NCBI GenBank assembly: GCA_029946065.1
Contig: JAQSDU010000004.1
Coordinates: forward strand, 161,201-225,200
Length of the DNA: 64,000 bases
DNA from: Flavobacterium sp.
GTDB taxonomy: Bacteria > Bacteroidota > Bacteroidia > Flavobacteriales > Flavobacteriaceae
Direction of reading: 5' to 3'
The translations under genes were made by a program, and so were the position numbers. Below, piece by piece: positions 36,040-45,724 of the stretch. The notes beneath the pieces are model-generated. The model was not told the origin of the DNA, did not search any database, and was given only the letters and a program-made list of their open reading frames with translations. Position 1 is the first letter of the stretch. Each line of letters starts with the position of its first letter.

Positions 36040-36307
36040 CGACTTTTTTAAGAATCGGGCGTAATTTAACCCCAAAGTCACAAAGCTTTACATAAAGTCA
36101 GCCAAGGTTATCATATTCGAAAATGCCTTTGCGAACTTTGTGAAGAACTTCTTTTTCTTTGCGACAAAAAACCGTCAAGGATGTTTCAAATCACATAATT
36201 CTACAACATATAAAAAAAAATATGTAATCTTTTTCATCGGATTTAAGGATAACTTTGGCGGATAGTAATAGTATGTTTATCACAACAAACCAATTAAAGA
36301 CCAATAA

Positions 36308-37264
36308 ATGACTGCATTTTTTAGCAAAAAGATACTGCATAACAGTTGGACGATTTTAAAAAATACCTTCCAAGGTTTTATTGATGACCGCGCGCTCAAA
36401 TTAAGCGCCTCGTTATCCTATTACACGATTTTTTCGATGGCACCATTGCTATTGTTGCTCATTTCGCTTGCCGGCGTTTTTTTTGGAAGGGAAGCGATTC
36501 AGGGACATATTTTTGCAGAAATCAACGGGTTAATTGGCAACGAAGCGGCAGCGCAAATCCAAGATATTATAAAAAACATGGAGCTTTCAGGAAAAACCAA
36601 CACAGCAATAGTTATTGGAGGAGTCACTTTAATTGTTGGTGCGACGAGTGTTTTTGCAGAGATTCAGGATTCGATTAATATTATCTGGAAAGTAAAAGCG
36701 AAACCAAAAAGAGGTTGGGTAAAATTGCTCAAAGACCGATTGTTATCTTCGTCGTTGATTGTCGGATTGGGCTTTTTACTAATTGTCTCGCTAATGGTCA
36801 ACGGCGTTCTAATGGCGTTGAGTGATTGGTTGAAGAGTTATTTTCCGGATGTGACGATAATGCTGTTCCATGCACTCAATATTATTATTGGTTTTATTGT
36901 GATTGCGACGCTTTTTGGGGTGATTTTTAAAGTTCTTCCCGATGCCAAAATTAGGTGGAAAGACGTTCGGGCAGGCGCATTTTTTACCGCTTGTCTTTTT
37001 ATGTTAGGCAGGTTTTTGATCGGATTGTACATTGAAACCGCGAGTACCGGAACTGCTTATGGCGCTGCGGGATCATTGATCATTATTTTGGTTTGGGTCT
37101 ATTATACGGCAGCGATTTTATATTTCGGAGCAGAATTTACCAGGGTTTATGCCGAATTTTCTGGCGCGCGTATAGAACCCGCAGATTATGCTGTCTATGT
37201 GGAACAGCATGAAAAAGAAAGAAATGTCACCATCCTTCCCAATACGGCAAAGCCAAGTGAATAG
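36308..37264 (+). CDS. YihY/virulence factor BrkB family membrane protein
   Basis: The 318-residue protein has about six membrane helices. Family marks are ALKLSASLSYYTIFSMAPLLLLL near the N-terminus, FAEIQDSINIIWKV, the PDAKIRWKDVRAGAFFTACLF region and VWVYYTAAILYFGAEFTRVYAE, quoted in parts. It was once taken for ribonuclease BN in E. coli, which is now known to be a different protein; the real role of YihY remains unclear. It has no close operon partner here. Confidence 0.9.
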   Translation: MTAFFSKKILHNSWTILKNTFQGFIDDRALKLSASLSYYTIFSMAPLLLLLISLAGVFFGREAIQGHIFAEINGLIGNEAAAQIQDIIKNMELSGKTNTAIVIGGVTLIVGATSVFAEIQDSINIIWKVKAKPKRGWVKLLKDRLLSSSLIVGLGFLLIVSLMVNGVLMALSDWLKSYFPDVTIMLFHALNIIIGFIVIATLFGVIFKVLPDAKIRWKDVRAGAFFTACLFMLGRFLIGLYIETASTGTAYGAAGSLIIILVWVYYTAAILYFGAEFTRVYAEFSGARIEPADYAVYVEQHEKERNVTILPNTAKPSE

Positions 37265-37400
37265 ATTTTGCAATATGCTATTGATGCGCTAAAAATCCGT
37301 CAATTTAATTACAATCGAAGCTGCTTCCTGATTTAATTTGGCAGCATTTTTTCATTCCGGCAACTTTAAAAACCAATTCTTTTCTTCCAAAAATTATGAT

Positions 37401-37408
37401 TAGCTTTG
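37401..37408 (+). promoter_or_regulatory. -7 promoter element for the propeller-like protein
   Basis: TAGCTTTG matches TAnnTTTG, 25 bases before the ATG at 37434. No -33 TTG is seen at normal distance. A weak hairpin (GCTGC/GCAGC with T6) upstream at 37320-37352 may end the YihY transcript. Confidence 0.55.
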
Positions 37409-37433
37409 CAATCCAATTTAAATTAATAAAATT

Positions 37434-39317
37434 ATGAAGAAGATTGCCGTTTGCTGCATTTTATTGATCTCAATATCAATCTATTCCCAGCGCAAGCCAG
37501 ATAGTTCTGTGGCTTTGGAAAATAAGCTGAAAGAAGTTTACTTCAACGAATTTTCAGGCATTCCTGTAGTACAAAGCAACAAGGAGTTAATCGGTATCGA
37601 TCCTTATCAAAGCAAAGTAATCTGGAAACAGCCAATGGGTTCTTTAGGTTCTCTTTCTGCATGGGGCGGCGATGGCGGTTCTGTTGTGAACAGCATCGAA
37701 GATACACCGTTTATAATTCTAGAATATAAAACACTACTCGATACCAGAAACGGAAACGTACTTTTGAAAGGCAACAAAATCGAAACATTTCAATTGCTTC
37801 CTGATTTTTATGCGGTCTTAGTAATGACAAAAGGCGAAAAGGGAGAAAAGAATTTATCGCTTGTCGATATGGAATCGTCTTCAGTATTATGGACAGCACC
37901 TTTAAAAATAAAGACCAGCCTTATGGACAAGGCGATGGCTTTGAGTGCCGATACGCCGCCGGAAAGTTTCAGGAATCTAATTTTTACAAAAGATTATAAA
38001 ATTGCGTTGATGTACGGAAAATCAATCATCATGATTGATGGCAACAACGGAAAAGTATTGATGAATGAAACAATGAAATCCGGACTTTTATTTACCGATG
38101 GCGAAGGAAAAAACCTTTTTGTAGTTGACGGAACAAAAGGAATTGTTGCGGAGTTGGGTACTTTCGGTGACGGGATTACACTATATGATTTCAAAACTGG
38201 AAAAGAAAATGGCAAAATAAAATTGGCGGATAAATTTGCATGGGTTGAAGATATCGACGGAAAACTTTTAATCAAAAGCAAAGGAAATATTGCGGCTTAT
38301 GATTACAACGGCAAAAAATTATGGAAAGATAATTTTCAGGCAAAAGTAATCTACAATATCGAAAAAGCAACTGAAGGTTATATGGTTTATTACGGTTCCG
38401 AGAAAATGCTACTCGATAATGACGGGAAGAAAATCTGGAAAAAAGCAGAAGCAGTAGCGTCTAATTTTGAACCTGCAGATTATGATTGGCTCGAAAGTCA
38501 GGGCTATGTAAAATATCCATACGACGCCGGAAATCTTTATGTGACAAGCGAAATTATCCGTTACATCGACAATAAAGATAGGGCTAAAAATTACAGTCGT
38601 ATCATCAATTACAGAAGCAATCTTGTCGCTTATGATGAAACTTCTCGAAGCCTTTTGGTTGTTGAATATGGCCTTGGTAAAGAATCGTTGTATTTGTACA
38701 ATCCAGACAAAGGATTATTGCCAAAAACGGGACAGTCGCTTAACATAAAAAAACCAGGTTATTTAAATGTTTTCGAAAAAACCGCAACCGGCTACTTCAT
38801 TTCCAATCCATGGGAATATGTCCTGATGGATGATAATGGAAAAATTACGGCACAAAAATATTATTCAACTCCAGGAGAAACTGGAAGGCAACTGATGAAT
38901 GTGGCTTCTGGCGTTTTAGATGTCGCAAGTGCCGCATCTACAGTTGATGGCGCTGCCGATGTAGTAGCGGGATCACCATCTGCTCTCGGAAGCCAATTTG
39001 GTGTGCCGGGAACCTCGACGGAACAAGTTGAAAGAGGGCAGCGAAAAATTGAAAGAGCTAAATACTATTCAGCCGCTTCAGCGATGCTTTACAATCCGGT
39101 AAGACAAAATTCGTTTACGATGAACAGCAATTATGCGTTTTATTTCACAAAAGACAAAACCGGAAATAAATTCCTCGTTCAGGTTGAGAAAATTTCTGGA
39201 AAAGAAATCGACAAGCTTAAATTTGAGAATAACGCACCGAAATACCTTATCGACAACGAAGAAAATAGGGTGTTTTATATCAATAAAAATAACCTCGACA
39301 TATTTCAGATTAAATAA
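37434..39317 (+). CDS. Secreted PQQ-propeller-like protein of unknown function
   Basis: The 627-residue protein has a signal peptide (KKIAVCCILLISISIYS, then QRKPD). The mature part has repeated short beta-strand blocks with tryptophans and aspartates (IDPYQSKVIWKQPMG, YDYNGKKLWKDNF, NDGKKIWKKAEA), as in PQQ-type beta-propellers, though the exact blade count is unclear. Near residues 480-540 a low-complexity Ala/Ser/Gly segment interrupts the repeats. I do not recognise a family with known function. It is a single gene between YihY and lepA. Confidence 0.6.
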   Translation: MKKIAVCCILLISISIYSQRKPDSSVALENKLKEVYFNEFSGIPVVQSNKELIGIDPYQSKVIWKQPMGSLGSLSAWGGDGGSVVNSIEDTPFIILEYKTLLDTRNGNVLLKGNKIETFQLLPDFYAVLVMTKGEKGEKNLSLVDMESSSVLWTAPLKIKTSLMDKAMALSADTPPESFRNLIFTKDYKIALMYGKSIIMIDGNNGKVLMNETMKSGLLFTDGEGKNLFVVDGTKGIVAELGTFGDGITLYDFKTGKENGKIKLADKFAWVEDIDGKLLIKSKGNIAAYDYNGKKLWKDNFQAKVIYNIEKATEGYMVYYGSEKMLLDNDGKKIWKKAEAVASNFEPADYDWLESQGYVKYPYDAGNLYVTSEIIRYIDNKDRAKNYSRIINYRSNLVAYDETSRSLLVVEYGLGKESLYLYNPDKGLLPKTGQSLNIKKPGYLNVFEKTATGYFISNPWEYVLMDDNGKITAQKYYSTPGETGRQLMNVASGVLDVASAASTVDGAADVVAGSPSALGSQFGVPGTSTEQVERGQRKIERAKYYSAASAMLYNPVRQNSFTMNSNYAFYFTKDKTGNKFLVQVEKISGKEIDKLKFENNAPKYLIDNEENRVFYINKNNLDIFQIK

Positions 39318-39382
39318 GTAATCCTTACATTACGGCCTTTAACGACATATTGTCAGATTTATAAAATCACGATTAGAAGAAC

Positions 39383-41179
39383 ATGAAGCATATTAGGAAT
39401 TTTTGCATTATCGCCCACATTGACCACGGAAAAAGTACGCTTGCCGACCGCCTTTTAGGTGCGACACAAACCGTTACCGCTCGTGAAGAAAAAGCGCAAT
39501 TGCTTGACAACATGGATCTTGAAAGAGAACGCGGCATCACGATTAAGAGCCACGCCATCCAGATGGAATACAAATATAAAGGCGAAGATTATATATTGAA
39601 CCTGATTGATACGCCGGGACACGTTGATTTTTCGTATGAAGTTTCACGTTCGATTGCAGCTTGTGAAGGCGCACTTTTGATTGTCGATGCAGCGCAAAGC
39701 ATTCAGGCACAAACGATTTCGAATCTTTATTTGGCTTTAGAAAACGATCTGGAAATCATTCCGGTTTTGAATAAAGTAGATTTACCGAGTGCAAATCCGG
39801 AGGAAGTGAGCGACGATATTGTTGATTTGCTTGGTTGTAAATTAGATGAAATTATACACGCATCAGGTAAAACTGGTTTTGGTGTTGAAAATATTTTGGC
39901 AGCGATTATCGAGAGAATTCCGCCACCAAAAGGCAATATAGACGAACCGTTGCAGGCTTTGATTTTCGATTCTGTTTACAATCCGTTTCGCGGAATTGAG
40001 GTTATTTTCCGAGTGAAAAATGGCGAAATAAGAAAAGGGCAGAAGATCAAGTTTATGGCTACCGGAAACGAATATTTTGCGGACGAAATTGGGACTTTAA
40101 AATTAAACCAAGTACCAAAGCAAGTGATTTCTGCCGGTGATGTTGGTTATTTGATTTCTGGAATTAAGGAAGCACGGGAGGTAAAAGTAGGCGATACGCT
40201 GACCGATGCCAAAACGCCGACAACAAATATGATTACCGGTTTCGAGGACGTGAAACCGATGGTTTTTGCCGGAATTTATCCCGTTGATACCGAAGATTAC
40301 GAAGAATTGCGCAACTCGATGGAAAAACTACAGTTGAATGATGCTTCGCTGGTATTTTTGCCGGAAAGTTCTGCAGCTTTGGGCTTTGGTTTCCGATGCG
40401 GATTCTTGGGTATGCTGCACATGGAAATCATCCAGGAAAGGCTCGAACGCGAATTCAATATGACTGTGATTACGACGGTTCCAAACGTTTCTTATTTGGC
40501 TTATACGAAGAAAGATCCGGAAAAAGGACTGGTCGTTAACAATCCATCCGATCTTCCGGAGCCTTCGAGACTGGACCACGTTGAAGAACCATATATCAAA
40601 GCTACAATCATTACGAAATCTGATTTTGTAGGCAATGTAATGTCGCTTTGTATTGAGAAACGCGGATTGATTACGAACCAGACTTATCTTACGACAGAGC
40701 GTGTAGAATTGACCTTTGATATGCCATTGGCAGAAATTGTATTTGACTTTTATGATCGTTTGAAAACCGTTTCGAAAGGCTATGCGTCGTTTGATTATTC
40801 ACCAATTGGAATGAGAACATCCAACTTGGTAAAAGTGGATATTTTATTGAATGCGACTATTGTCGATGCGCTTTCCTCGTTAATCCATGTGGACAATGCC
40901 TATCATATTGGCAAGAAAATGTGCGAGAAACTCAAAGAACTGATTCCGAGACAACAGTTTGATATTCCAATTCAGGCGGCGATTGGCGTGAAAGTGATTT
41001 CGCGTGAAACGATTAAGGCTTTGAGAAAAGATGTTACTGCAAAATGTTATGGTGGTGATATTTCACGTAAGCGTAAATTACTCGAAAAGCAGAAAAAAGG
41101 AAAAAAACGCATGAGGCAAGTGGGGAATGTTGAAATTCCGCAAGAGGCCTTTATGGCAGTTTTGAAACTCAATGACTAA
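39383..41179 (+). CDS. lepA: Elongation factor 4 (back-translocating GTPase)
   Basis: The 598-residue translational GTPase acts on ribosomes, especially during 30S assembly and under ionic stress. The G1 loop is [15 protein letters not shown]; then come DTPGHVDF (G3) and NKVDLP (G4). Switch-region [10 protein letters not shown] is normal. Domains II and III and the LepA-specific C-terminal domain ([20 protein letters not shown] and the basic end [15 protein letters not shown]) are complete. AGAAGA shortly before the ATG may serve as a weak ribosome site. Confidence 0.98.
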   Translation: MKHIRNFCIIAHIDHGKSTLADRLLGATQTVTAREEKAQLLDNMDLERERGITIKSHAIQMEYKYKGEDYILNLIDTPGHVDFSYEVSRSIAACEGALLIVDAAQSIQAQTISNLYLALENDLEIIPVLNKVDLPSANPEEVSDDIVDLLGCKLDEIIHASGKTGFGVENILAAIIERIPPPKGNIDEPLQALIFDSVYNPFRGIEVIFRVKNGEIRKGQKIKFMATGNEYFADEIGTLKLNQVPKQVISAGDVGYLISGIKEAREVKVGDTLTDAKTPTTNMITGFEDVKPMVFAGIYPVDTEDYEELRNSMEKLQLNDASLVFLPESSAALGFGFRCGFLGMLHMEIIQERLEREFNMTVITTVPNVSYLAYTKKDPEKGLVVNNPSDLPEPSRLDHVEEPYIKATIITKSDFVGNVMSLCIEKRGLITNQTYLTTERVELTFDMPLAEIVFDFYDRLKTVSKGYASFDYSPIGMRTSNLVKVDILLNATIVDALSSLIHVDNAYHIGKKMCEKLKELIPRQQFDIPIQAAIGVKVISRETIKALRKDVTAKCYGGDISRKRKLLEKQKKGKKRMRQVGNVEIPQEAFMAVLKLND

Positions 41180-41310
41180 ATAGCTCTTTTTGCCACAAAC
41201 GCGCAAAGGCACTACTAAATAAAAGGCGTTGTCTTAAAATAGTGTGTGATTTTTGGAATTTTGGCACAATCCATAAAACTTTGGAATTGAGTGAAGCTAA
41301 TTTGTATATA

Positions 41311-41368
41311 GCCACGAATTACACGAATTTGCACGAATAAATTTTTGATAATTCGTGCAATTCGTGGC
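41311..41368. repeat. CACGAATT-type inverted element, copy 2
   Basis: The left arm is 41311-41329 and the right arm 41350-41368; they match at 18 of 19 positions. The left arm is built from GCCACGAATT, ACACGAATTT, GCACGAATAA, a period of about ten. It shares its outer arms with the element at 32712. Confidence 0.8.
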
Positions 41369-41428
41369 AAAAAACTAGTTTCTTAATTGGCTCTTTTTAT
41401 TACACATTATTTTATTACAACGTTAAAT

Positions 41429-41462
41429 AAAAAACTCTGGCAATGGTTTGTCAGAGTTTTTT
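41429..41462. terminator. Bidirectional terminator of lepA and the small conserved gene
   Basis: A6 CTCTGGCA (41429-41442) pairs with TGTCAGAG T6 (41449-41462) over 14 positions with a single mismatch, around a 6-base loop. Confidence 0.85.
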
Positions 41463-41489
41463 GTTTCAATTTGTAGCTAACTTTTTGGA

Positions 41490-41846
41490 TTATTCAATAA
41501 GTTCTTTTTCGATAAAATAACTTACAATCGCTTCTTTCATCAAAACCGATTGTTCCCCGGCTTTCAATGGCGGCAATTCTTCCTTGACCTTATAATGCGG
41601 CCAGCCGTCTTTGTCGAAATAGTCGAATTCGTAGAATCCGTAAGGTTCAAGCAGACGACAAATGGCAATATGCATCAGGTTGAGTTTTTCGTCTTTTTTG
41701 AATTTTTGGTGTACTTTTCCGAGTTCCTGCACACCAATTAAGTATATGATGGCATCGAGATCAAGGATATCGCCTTCTGCAAATTGATTGGAAAGCAGTG
41801 ACACGACCTTGTCCCAGCGTAGTTTTAATTGTTCGTCTCTTGACAT
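41490..41846 (-). CDS. Small conserved cytoplasmic protein of unknown function
   Basis: The protein has 118 residues from ATG 41846 (MSRDEQLKLRWDKVVSLLSNQF). The frame extends 13 codons further, but that would cross the leader repeat, so the shorter start is preferred. It is charged, helical and without signal peptide; LEPYGFYEFDYFDKDGWPHYKV is a striking aromatic stretch. I know related short proteins from other Flavobacteria but no function. Confidence 0.7.
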   Translation of the reverse strand: MSRDEQLKLRWDKVVSLLSNQFAEGDILDLDAIIYLIGVQELGKVHQKFKKDEKLNLMHIAICRLLEPYGFYEFDYFDKDGWPHYKVKEELPPLKAGEQSVLMKEAIVSYFIEKELIE

Positions 41847-41850
41847 GGTT

Positions 41851-41878
41851 AGATTTTGGAATTGAGATTTTAGATTTT
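41851..41878. repeat. Period-7 tract in the leader of the small conserved gene
   Basis: The heptamers AGATTTT, GGAATTG, AGATTTT, AGATTTT run in phase between the -7 element and the ATG, so they would be transcribed as a short leader. Confidence 0.55.
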
Positions 41879-41882
41879 TAGG

Positions 41883-41890
41883 CAAAGATA
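41883..41890 (-). promoter_or_regulatory. -7 element of the small conserved gene (divergent from cvpA)
   Basis: The complement reads TATCTTTG, an exact TAnnTTTG match, 36 bases before ATG 41846. Confidence 0.6.
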
Positions 41891-41895
41891 AGTGT

Positions 41896-41928
41896 TTGTT
41901 TTTTATGAATTTTATTCGTGTATTTTTG
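41896..41928 (+). promoter_or_regulatory. Promoter of the CvpA-like gene
   Basis: TTG at 41896-41898, a 22-base spacer and TATTTTTG at 41921-41928 fit the pattern; the ATG is 14 bases further, at 41943. Confidence 0.65.
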
Positions 41929-41942
41929 CTGAAAATTTATCG

Positions 41943-42443
41943 ATGGTTTTCCTTGATTTTGTATTGAGTGCATTTTTGGCTTACGGTTGTTATAAAGGCA
42001 TCCGGAACGGCTTGTTCGTAGAATTGGCATCGCTGGTTTCGTTTGTGATTGGAATTTTTGTTGCAGTTAAATGTTCCTATTTGATGCGCGATTATCTCAT
42101 CAAACACGTTTCGTGGACGCCGAGAATCGTTCAGATTACTGCTTTTGTATTGACATTGGTTTTGGTTATTGTTGGTATTTTTCTTTTGGCGAAGGCATTC
42201 ACTAAAATAGCCGATTTTGCTTTTTTGGGATGTATGAATCGCATTGCTGGTGCCATTTTAGGCATATTTCGGATGGTGATTTTTCTTGGAATATTTTTGG
42301 GATTATTCCAAAGCCTGAATACTAAAAACCAGTTGATTTCGGCTGAAACTAAGCAAAAATCGTTGCTTTTTAATCCAATTTTAAAAACTTCAGAATTTAC
42401 ATTACCCGTTTTGAAGCACTGGTTTGCAGAATTGACGAAGTAA
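41943..42443 (+). CDS. CvpA family membrane protein
   Basis: The protein has 166 residues from ATG 41943; a longer frame from 41892 would include the promoter and is not used. Four membrane helices are visible (FLDFVLSAFLAYGCYKGIRNGL and others), and the family pattern G-x-[RK]-x-G-x-[FL]-x-E is present (GIRNGLFVELASL). CvpA was first linked to colicin V secretion in E. coli and is now thought to be a membrane protein that supports envelope integrity. It is a single gene facing the bat operon. Confidence 0.88.
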   Translation: MVFLDFVLSAFLAYGCYKGIRNGLFVELASLVSFVIGIFVAVKCSYLMRDYLIKHVSWTPRIVQITAFVLTLVLVIVGIFLLAKAFTKIADFAFLGCMNRIAGAILGIFRMVIFLGIFLGLFQSLNTKNQLISAETKQKSLLFNPILKTSEFTLPVLKHWFAELTK

Positions 42444-42457
42444 GTTTAAATATTTTT

Positions 42458-43201
42458 TTATTTCAATTCCTTAATTGCCGATGCTTCCACCCAACCTTCC
42501 GTTTCATCGGGAAGCTGGATTTTTTTCCAATCGTCTAAAACTTCCAAGACATAAACTTTTGTGCCTTCGTGCAAAACAACAGCGTCTTGAGCATCAGATT
42601 TTGGCTCGTTCTTCATCGGAGTTACTTCTGCAAAAACAACTGCCGGCCTATCATTTTTATAAGCATCTTTTTGAAAAATAGCCGATGCGACGCTGATAAT
42701 TATCACAAAAAGCACCACAAACATTCCGATAAAAAACAAACGTTTTGATAAAGTTGTGCGCGAAAAATAATAACCAATAAACAACAGCAGAAAAACGGTT
42801 GCCAATCCTACGGCAATCCAACCCCAAGTATCATAACAAAATGTTGCGGTCAAATCCTGGAGCATTTTTCTAAAACCAACTTTCGGCACTTCTTTAAAAT
42901 CGTCAATGGCTAGTTTTTGTGCGAATTTCAGATTGTTTTGCGTTTCGATATCTTTCGGATTGAGCAACAATGCCTTTTCGTAATTGTAAACCGCTGGTGC
43001 AACTTTATTGAGTTTGTAATAGCAATTCCCAATATTGAAATACAATTCTGCCGAATGTTTTTTTGTTTTGAGTACGCTTTCATATTCCGAAACCGCCTCG
43101 CTATAATTGCCTTTTCGGTACAAATCATTGCCTTTCTCAAAACTGTTTTGCGCCCAAAAAATCTGGGTGAAAAACAAAAATATATAAAGTAGTTTTTTCA
43201 T
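42458..43201 (-). CDS. batE: BatE: aerotolerance operon TPR and SH3 protein
   Basis: This 247-residue protein has a signal peptide (KKLLYIFLFFTQIFWA), three TPR-type units (NDLYRKGNYSEAVSEYESVL and following), two membrane helices near residues 120-180 and a C-terminal SH3-like domain with VLEVLDDWKKIQLPDETEGWV. The layout is that of BatE. Bat proteins of Bacteroidetes and spirochetes are described as a membrane complex for oxygen tolerance, but the mechanism is not firmly known. It is the last gene of the operon, 10 bases after batD. Confidence 0.85.
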   Translation of the reverse strand: MKKLLYIFLFFTQIFWAQNSFEKGNDLYRKGNYSEAVSEYESVLKTKKHSAELYFNIGNCYYKLNKVAPAVYNYEKALLLNPKDIETQNNLKFAQKLAIDDFKEVPKVGFRKMLQDLTATFCYDTWGWIAVGLATVFLLLFIGYYFSRTTLSKRLFFIGMFVVLFVIIISVASAIFQKDAYKNDRPAVVFAEVTPMKNEPKSDAQDAVVLHEGTKVYVLEVLDDWKKIQLPDETEGWVEASAIKELK

Positions 43202-43211
43202 TTTTCGAGTA

Positions 43212-44960
43212 TTAAATCTGCTTTTCCAAATCGGAAATTATCTGCGCTGCTTTTTCATAATCATGCTGGATTTCGCCAACTGTAGATGGCGCATAACGGG
43301 CAAATTCACAGTTTTCCGTTAAATTGATAAACGCCGAAACCGTGTCCGGATTGGCATTCCGTGAAAGCAAAATCTCGGTAATCTTGTCTTTGCTCATTTC
43401 AGACGTTTCGATGTGCAGCTTGGCGCGAAGGAAATTGTGCATGGCTTTTTCGAGCGCGATATAAAACAATTCCTTGTTGTTGATGTGCTTTTTCGCTTCA
43501 GATAAATATTTCTTGGCCAGTTTGTTGGATTGTCTGATTTTATTGCCCATAACATCGCTGTCGATAGCTTCTTTTTTCTTTTTGAAGATGACAATCAGCG
43601 GAATGAACAACAACGGTAAAAAAAGCAAAATATAGAATAATGTCGAGCCAAAGAAATCTTTTTTATGCACCGACTCCAAATGTGTTTTGAGCTTGATAAA
43701 CTGAAAATGATCGGTTTTTGAAACGCTGTGTTTTGCCACGCCGCCATTTTCTGCAGTTGCTACTGACGCTTCCGTTGGACCATCAAGGACTTTTACGATA
43801 ATCTCAGGTGAGGCGATGGTTTTGTAGGTTTTGGAACCCAAATCAAAGTAGGAAAACGACAAGCCTTTGATTGGATAGTCGCCTTTGTATTGCGGGATAA
43901 TCGTGTATTTGTCGTTGATAAAACCGTTCATTCCGGAGAGCGGGGTGTTGACTTTCTCTGTATGCACCGGATCATACATCTCGAGCGAATTCGGCACTAC
44001 TGGTTTTGGCAGATTGAAGAGTTTCAGGTTTCCAGTGCCACTAACATTGACATTTAAATCTAGGCTTTCCCCGTTTTTTAAAGACGTTTTGGTTGGCGTG
44101 ACCTTAAAGCTGAATTTTCCGACGGCGCCCGAAAAGTCAAGTGGTTTTCCGGCTTCGGGTAGTGCTTTCACGTTTATGGTTTTGGCACCTGCAGAAACAC
44201 GTTTGTTGCCCTCTGTTAGTAAATATTGTCCGAATATATTTCTTCTATTGGTTGGAATTTGCAAATCGATATCGAGTGACAAAGGTTCAATAACAAGTTT
44301 TCCGGATTTCTGCGGATATAAAACGGTTTTTCGCAACACCACAAAATGGAAACGTTGTCCGTTAAACGTACCTTCTTCGACTTGAAGCTGTTTGATATCG
44401 ATGTTTTGGCTCCAGAAATCATTGTATTTTGGTTTGTCGAGTTCGCGCCAATTGGTGATATTGACGTTGGCGAAATACAGTTTATAAACCACCGTAATCG
44501 GTTCATTGATGTATGGATTTGCGTTCGAGACATCGGCGACCAAATGGATCGCATCGTCGATATTCGCTTGTACATCATTTGGATCTTTGGGCAATTGGAC
44601 TGCATTGGTAACAGTGATTTTTACCGGTGTAGTTTTGTAAATCTGCCCTCGAATTTCTATCGATGCTTGCCGGATATAAAGTGTTCCTTTCTGCATTGGC
44701 ATCAGGAAATAAGAATAAATTTTGTTGAAAGTACTTCTTCCGTTGACCCAAGACTGGCTGATCTGTTGTCCTGGTCCGCCAACGACTTTGAATCCTTCGA
44801 AATTTGGCGGAACGAAATTATCACCATCATCATTCATAGAAAAATCGACGCGAAGGCGCTCGTTGAGACCCAGTGTCGTTTTGCTGACTTTGGCTTCAAA
44901 CTGTACCTGGGCGAAAATTCCTTGACAGGTTATCAATAATAGAAAAATATACTTTTTCAT
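43212..44960 (-). CDS. batD: BatD: aerotolerance operon protein
   Basis: The 582-residue protein has a signal peptide (KKYIFLLLITCQGIFA), an Ig-like beta-rich region with motifs such as KTTLGLNERLRVDFSMND and SGTGNLKLFNLPKPVVP, and one membrane helix (FYILLFLPLLFIPLIVIF) near residue 440, followed by a basic cytoplasmic tail of about 110 residues. This is the BatD family layout. It lies between BatC and BatE as in the standard Bacteroides order. Confidence 0.88.
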   Translation of the reverse strand: MKKYIFLLLITCQGIFAQVQFEAKVSKTTLGLNERLRVDFSMNDDGDNFVPPNFEGFKVVGGPGQQISQSWVNGRSTFNKIYSYFLMPMQKGTLYIRQASIEIRGQIYKTTPVKITVTNAVQLPKDPNDVQANIDDAIHLVADVSNANPYINEPITVVYKLYFANVNITNWRELDKPKYNDFWSQNIDIKQLQVEEGTFNGQRFHFVVLRKTVLYPQKSGKLVIEPLSLDIDLQIPTNRRNIFGQYLLTEGNKRVSAGAKTINVKALPEAGKPLDFSGAVGKFSFKVTPTKTSLKNGESLDLNVNVSGTGNLKLFNLPKPVVPNSLEMYDPVHTEKVNTPLSGMNGFINDKYTIIPQYKGDYPIKGLSFSYFDLGSKTYKTIASPEIIVKVLDGPTEASVATAENGGVAKHSVSKTDHFQFIKLKTHLESVHKKDFFGSTLFYILLFLPLLFIPLIVIFKKKKEAIDSDVMGNKIRQSNKLAKKYLSEAKKHINNKELFYIALEKAMHNFLRAKLHIETSEMSKDKITEILLSRNANPDTVSAFINLTENCEFARYAPSTVGEIQHDYEKAAQIISDLEKQI

Positions 44961-44988
44961 TTTTATACTTACACTTATATTTTGCGGC

Positions 44989-45717
44989 TTACCAGTCTTT
45001 TTCAGTTTTTACGGGTTTACCTTTTACTTTATTTTTATTGACTTTATCCTGAACTTTCTTCTCTTCATTGTTCACGGCATCAAGGAGGTTTTGTAGACGT
45101 TGCTTGGAAATACCGCCTTCTTTTGGTTTTGGCTGGCCTTTGTCTTTCGGCTTGTCGTCTTTTGGTTTGCCTTTGTCCTTGTCTTTATCGCCTTTGTCGT
45201 CTTTTTTATTTTTGTCTTTGTCTTTGTCCTTGTCCTTGTCTTTATTCTTGTCCTTGTCTTTGTCTTTCTTTTTATCGTCTTTTTTAGGCGGATTGTTTTT
45301 GAGGTACAATTTCGCTAAAGCATAATTATAGCGCGTTTGCTCGTCATTCGGATTGTTGATGAGCGCGTTTTTATAGGTTTGTACTGCCTGTTCGTAATTC
45401 TTGGCTTTCATGTAAACATTCCCTAGATTGTGATAGGCTTTGTGCTTTTCGGCTCTTGTTTTTGCGTCTTTTATCGCCTTTGCATAAGCCCAAGCGGCAT
45501 CTTCAGGTTGGTCTATTTTATAAATGGCGTTACCGCGGTTGTAAGCTGAAATGGCTTTTTTTGGAAATTTTGATTCGGAAATACGGTAATCGGCTTCTGC
45601 ATCGGCATATTTTTTTTTAGCAAATTCTTTGTTTGCTTTTGGTAAATAGGCATCTTTGTCCTGTGCATAAATTGTGGCAGCGACAAAGAGCATGATATAT
45701 ACGAGAATTTTGTTCAT
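44989..45717 (-). CDS. batC: BatC: TPR protein with long Lys/Asp repeat
   Basis: The protein has 242 residues from ATG 45717; an earlier start at 45738 would overlap batB and spoil the signal peptide (NKILVYIMLFVAATIYA). TPR units fill residues about 20-130 (YADAEADYRISES, YNRGNAIYKIDQPEDAAWAY). Residues about 140-200 are almost only Lys and Asp with some Gly/Pro (KDKDKDKD-like), coded by a hexanucleotide repeat that could change length by slippage. BatC is a small TPR partner of the two VWA proteins. Confidence 0.87.
   Translation of the reverse strand: MNKILVYIMLFVAATIYAQDKDAYLPKANKEFAKKKYADAEADYRISESKFPKKAISAYNRGNAIYKIDQPEDAAWAYAKAIKDAKTRAEKHKAYHNLGNVYMKAKNYEQAVQTYKNALINNPNDEQTRYNYALAKLYLKNNPPKKDDKKKDKDKDKNKDKDKDKDKDKNKKDDKGDKDKDKGKPKDDKPKDKGQPKPKEGGISKQRLQNLLDAVNNEEKKVQDKVNKNKVKGKPVKTEKDW
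45139..45285 (-). repeat. Hexanucleotide tandem tract inside batC
   Basis: Plus-strand words TTTGTC, CTTGTC and variants recur for about 145 bases and read Lys-Asp on the minus strand. The degenerate words suggest past expansion and point mutation. Confidence 0.75.
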
Positions 45718-45724
45718 GTGAATT

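Larger units (their letters stand above)
41180..41489. other. 310-base intergenic region downstream of lepA
   Basis: It contains the second CACGAATT element and a strong bidirectional terminator. The part 41180-41310 is AT-rich with no credible reading frame. Confidence 0.6.

Noticed and set aside
44346..44939. 197-codon plus-strand frame
   Set aside because: Mirror of batD with no motif or promoter.
45068..45325. Frames of repeated Leu-Ser on the plus strand
   Set aside because: They are the mirror of the Lys/Asp codons in batC.
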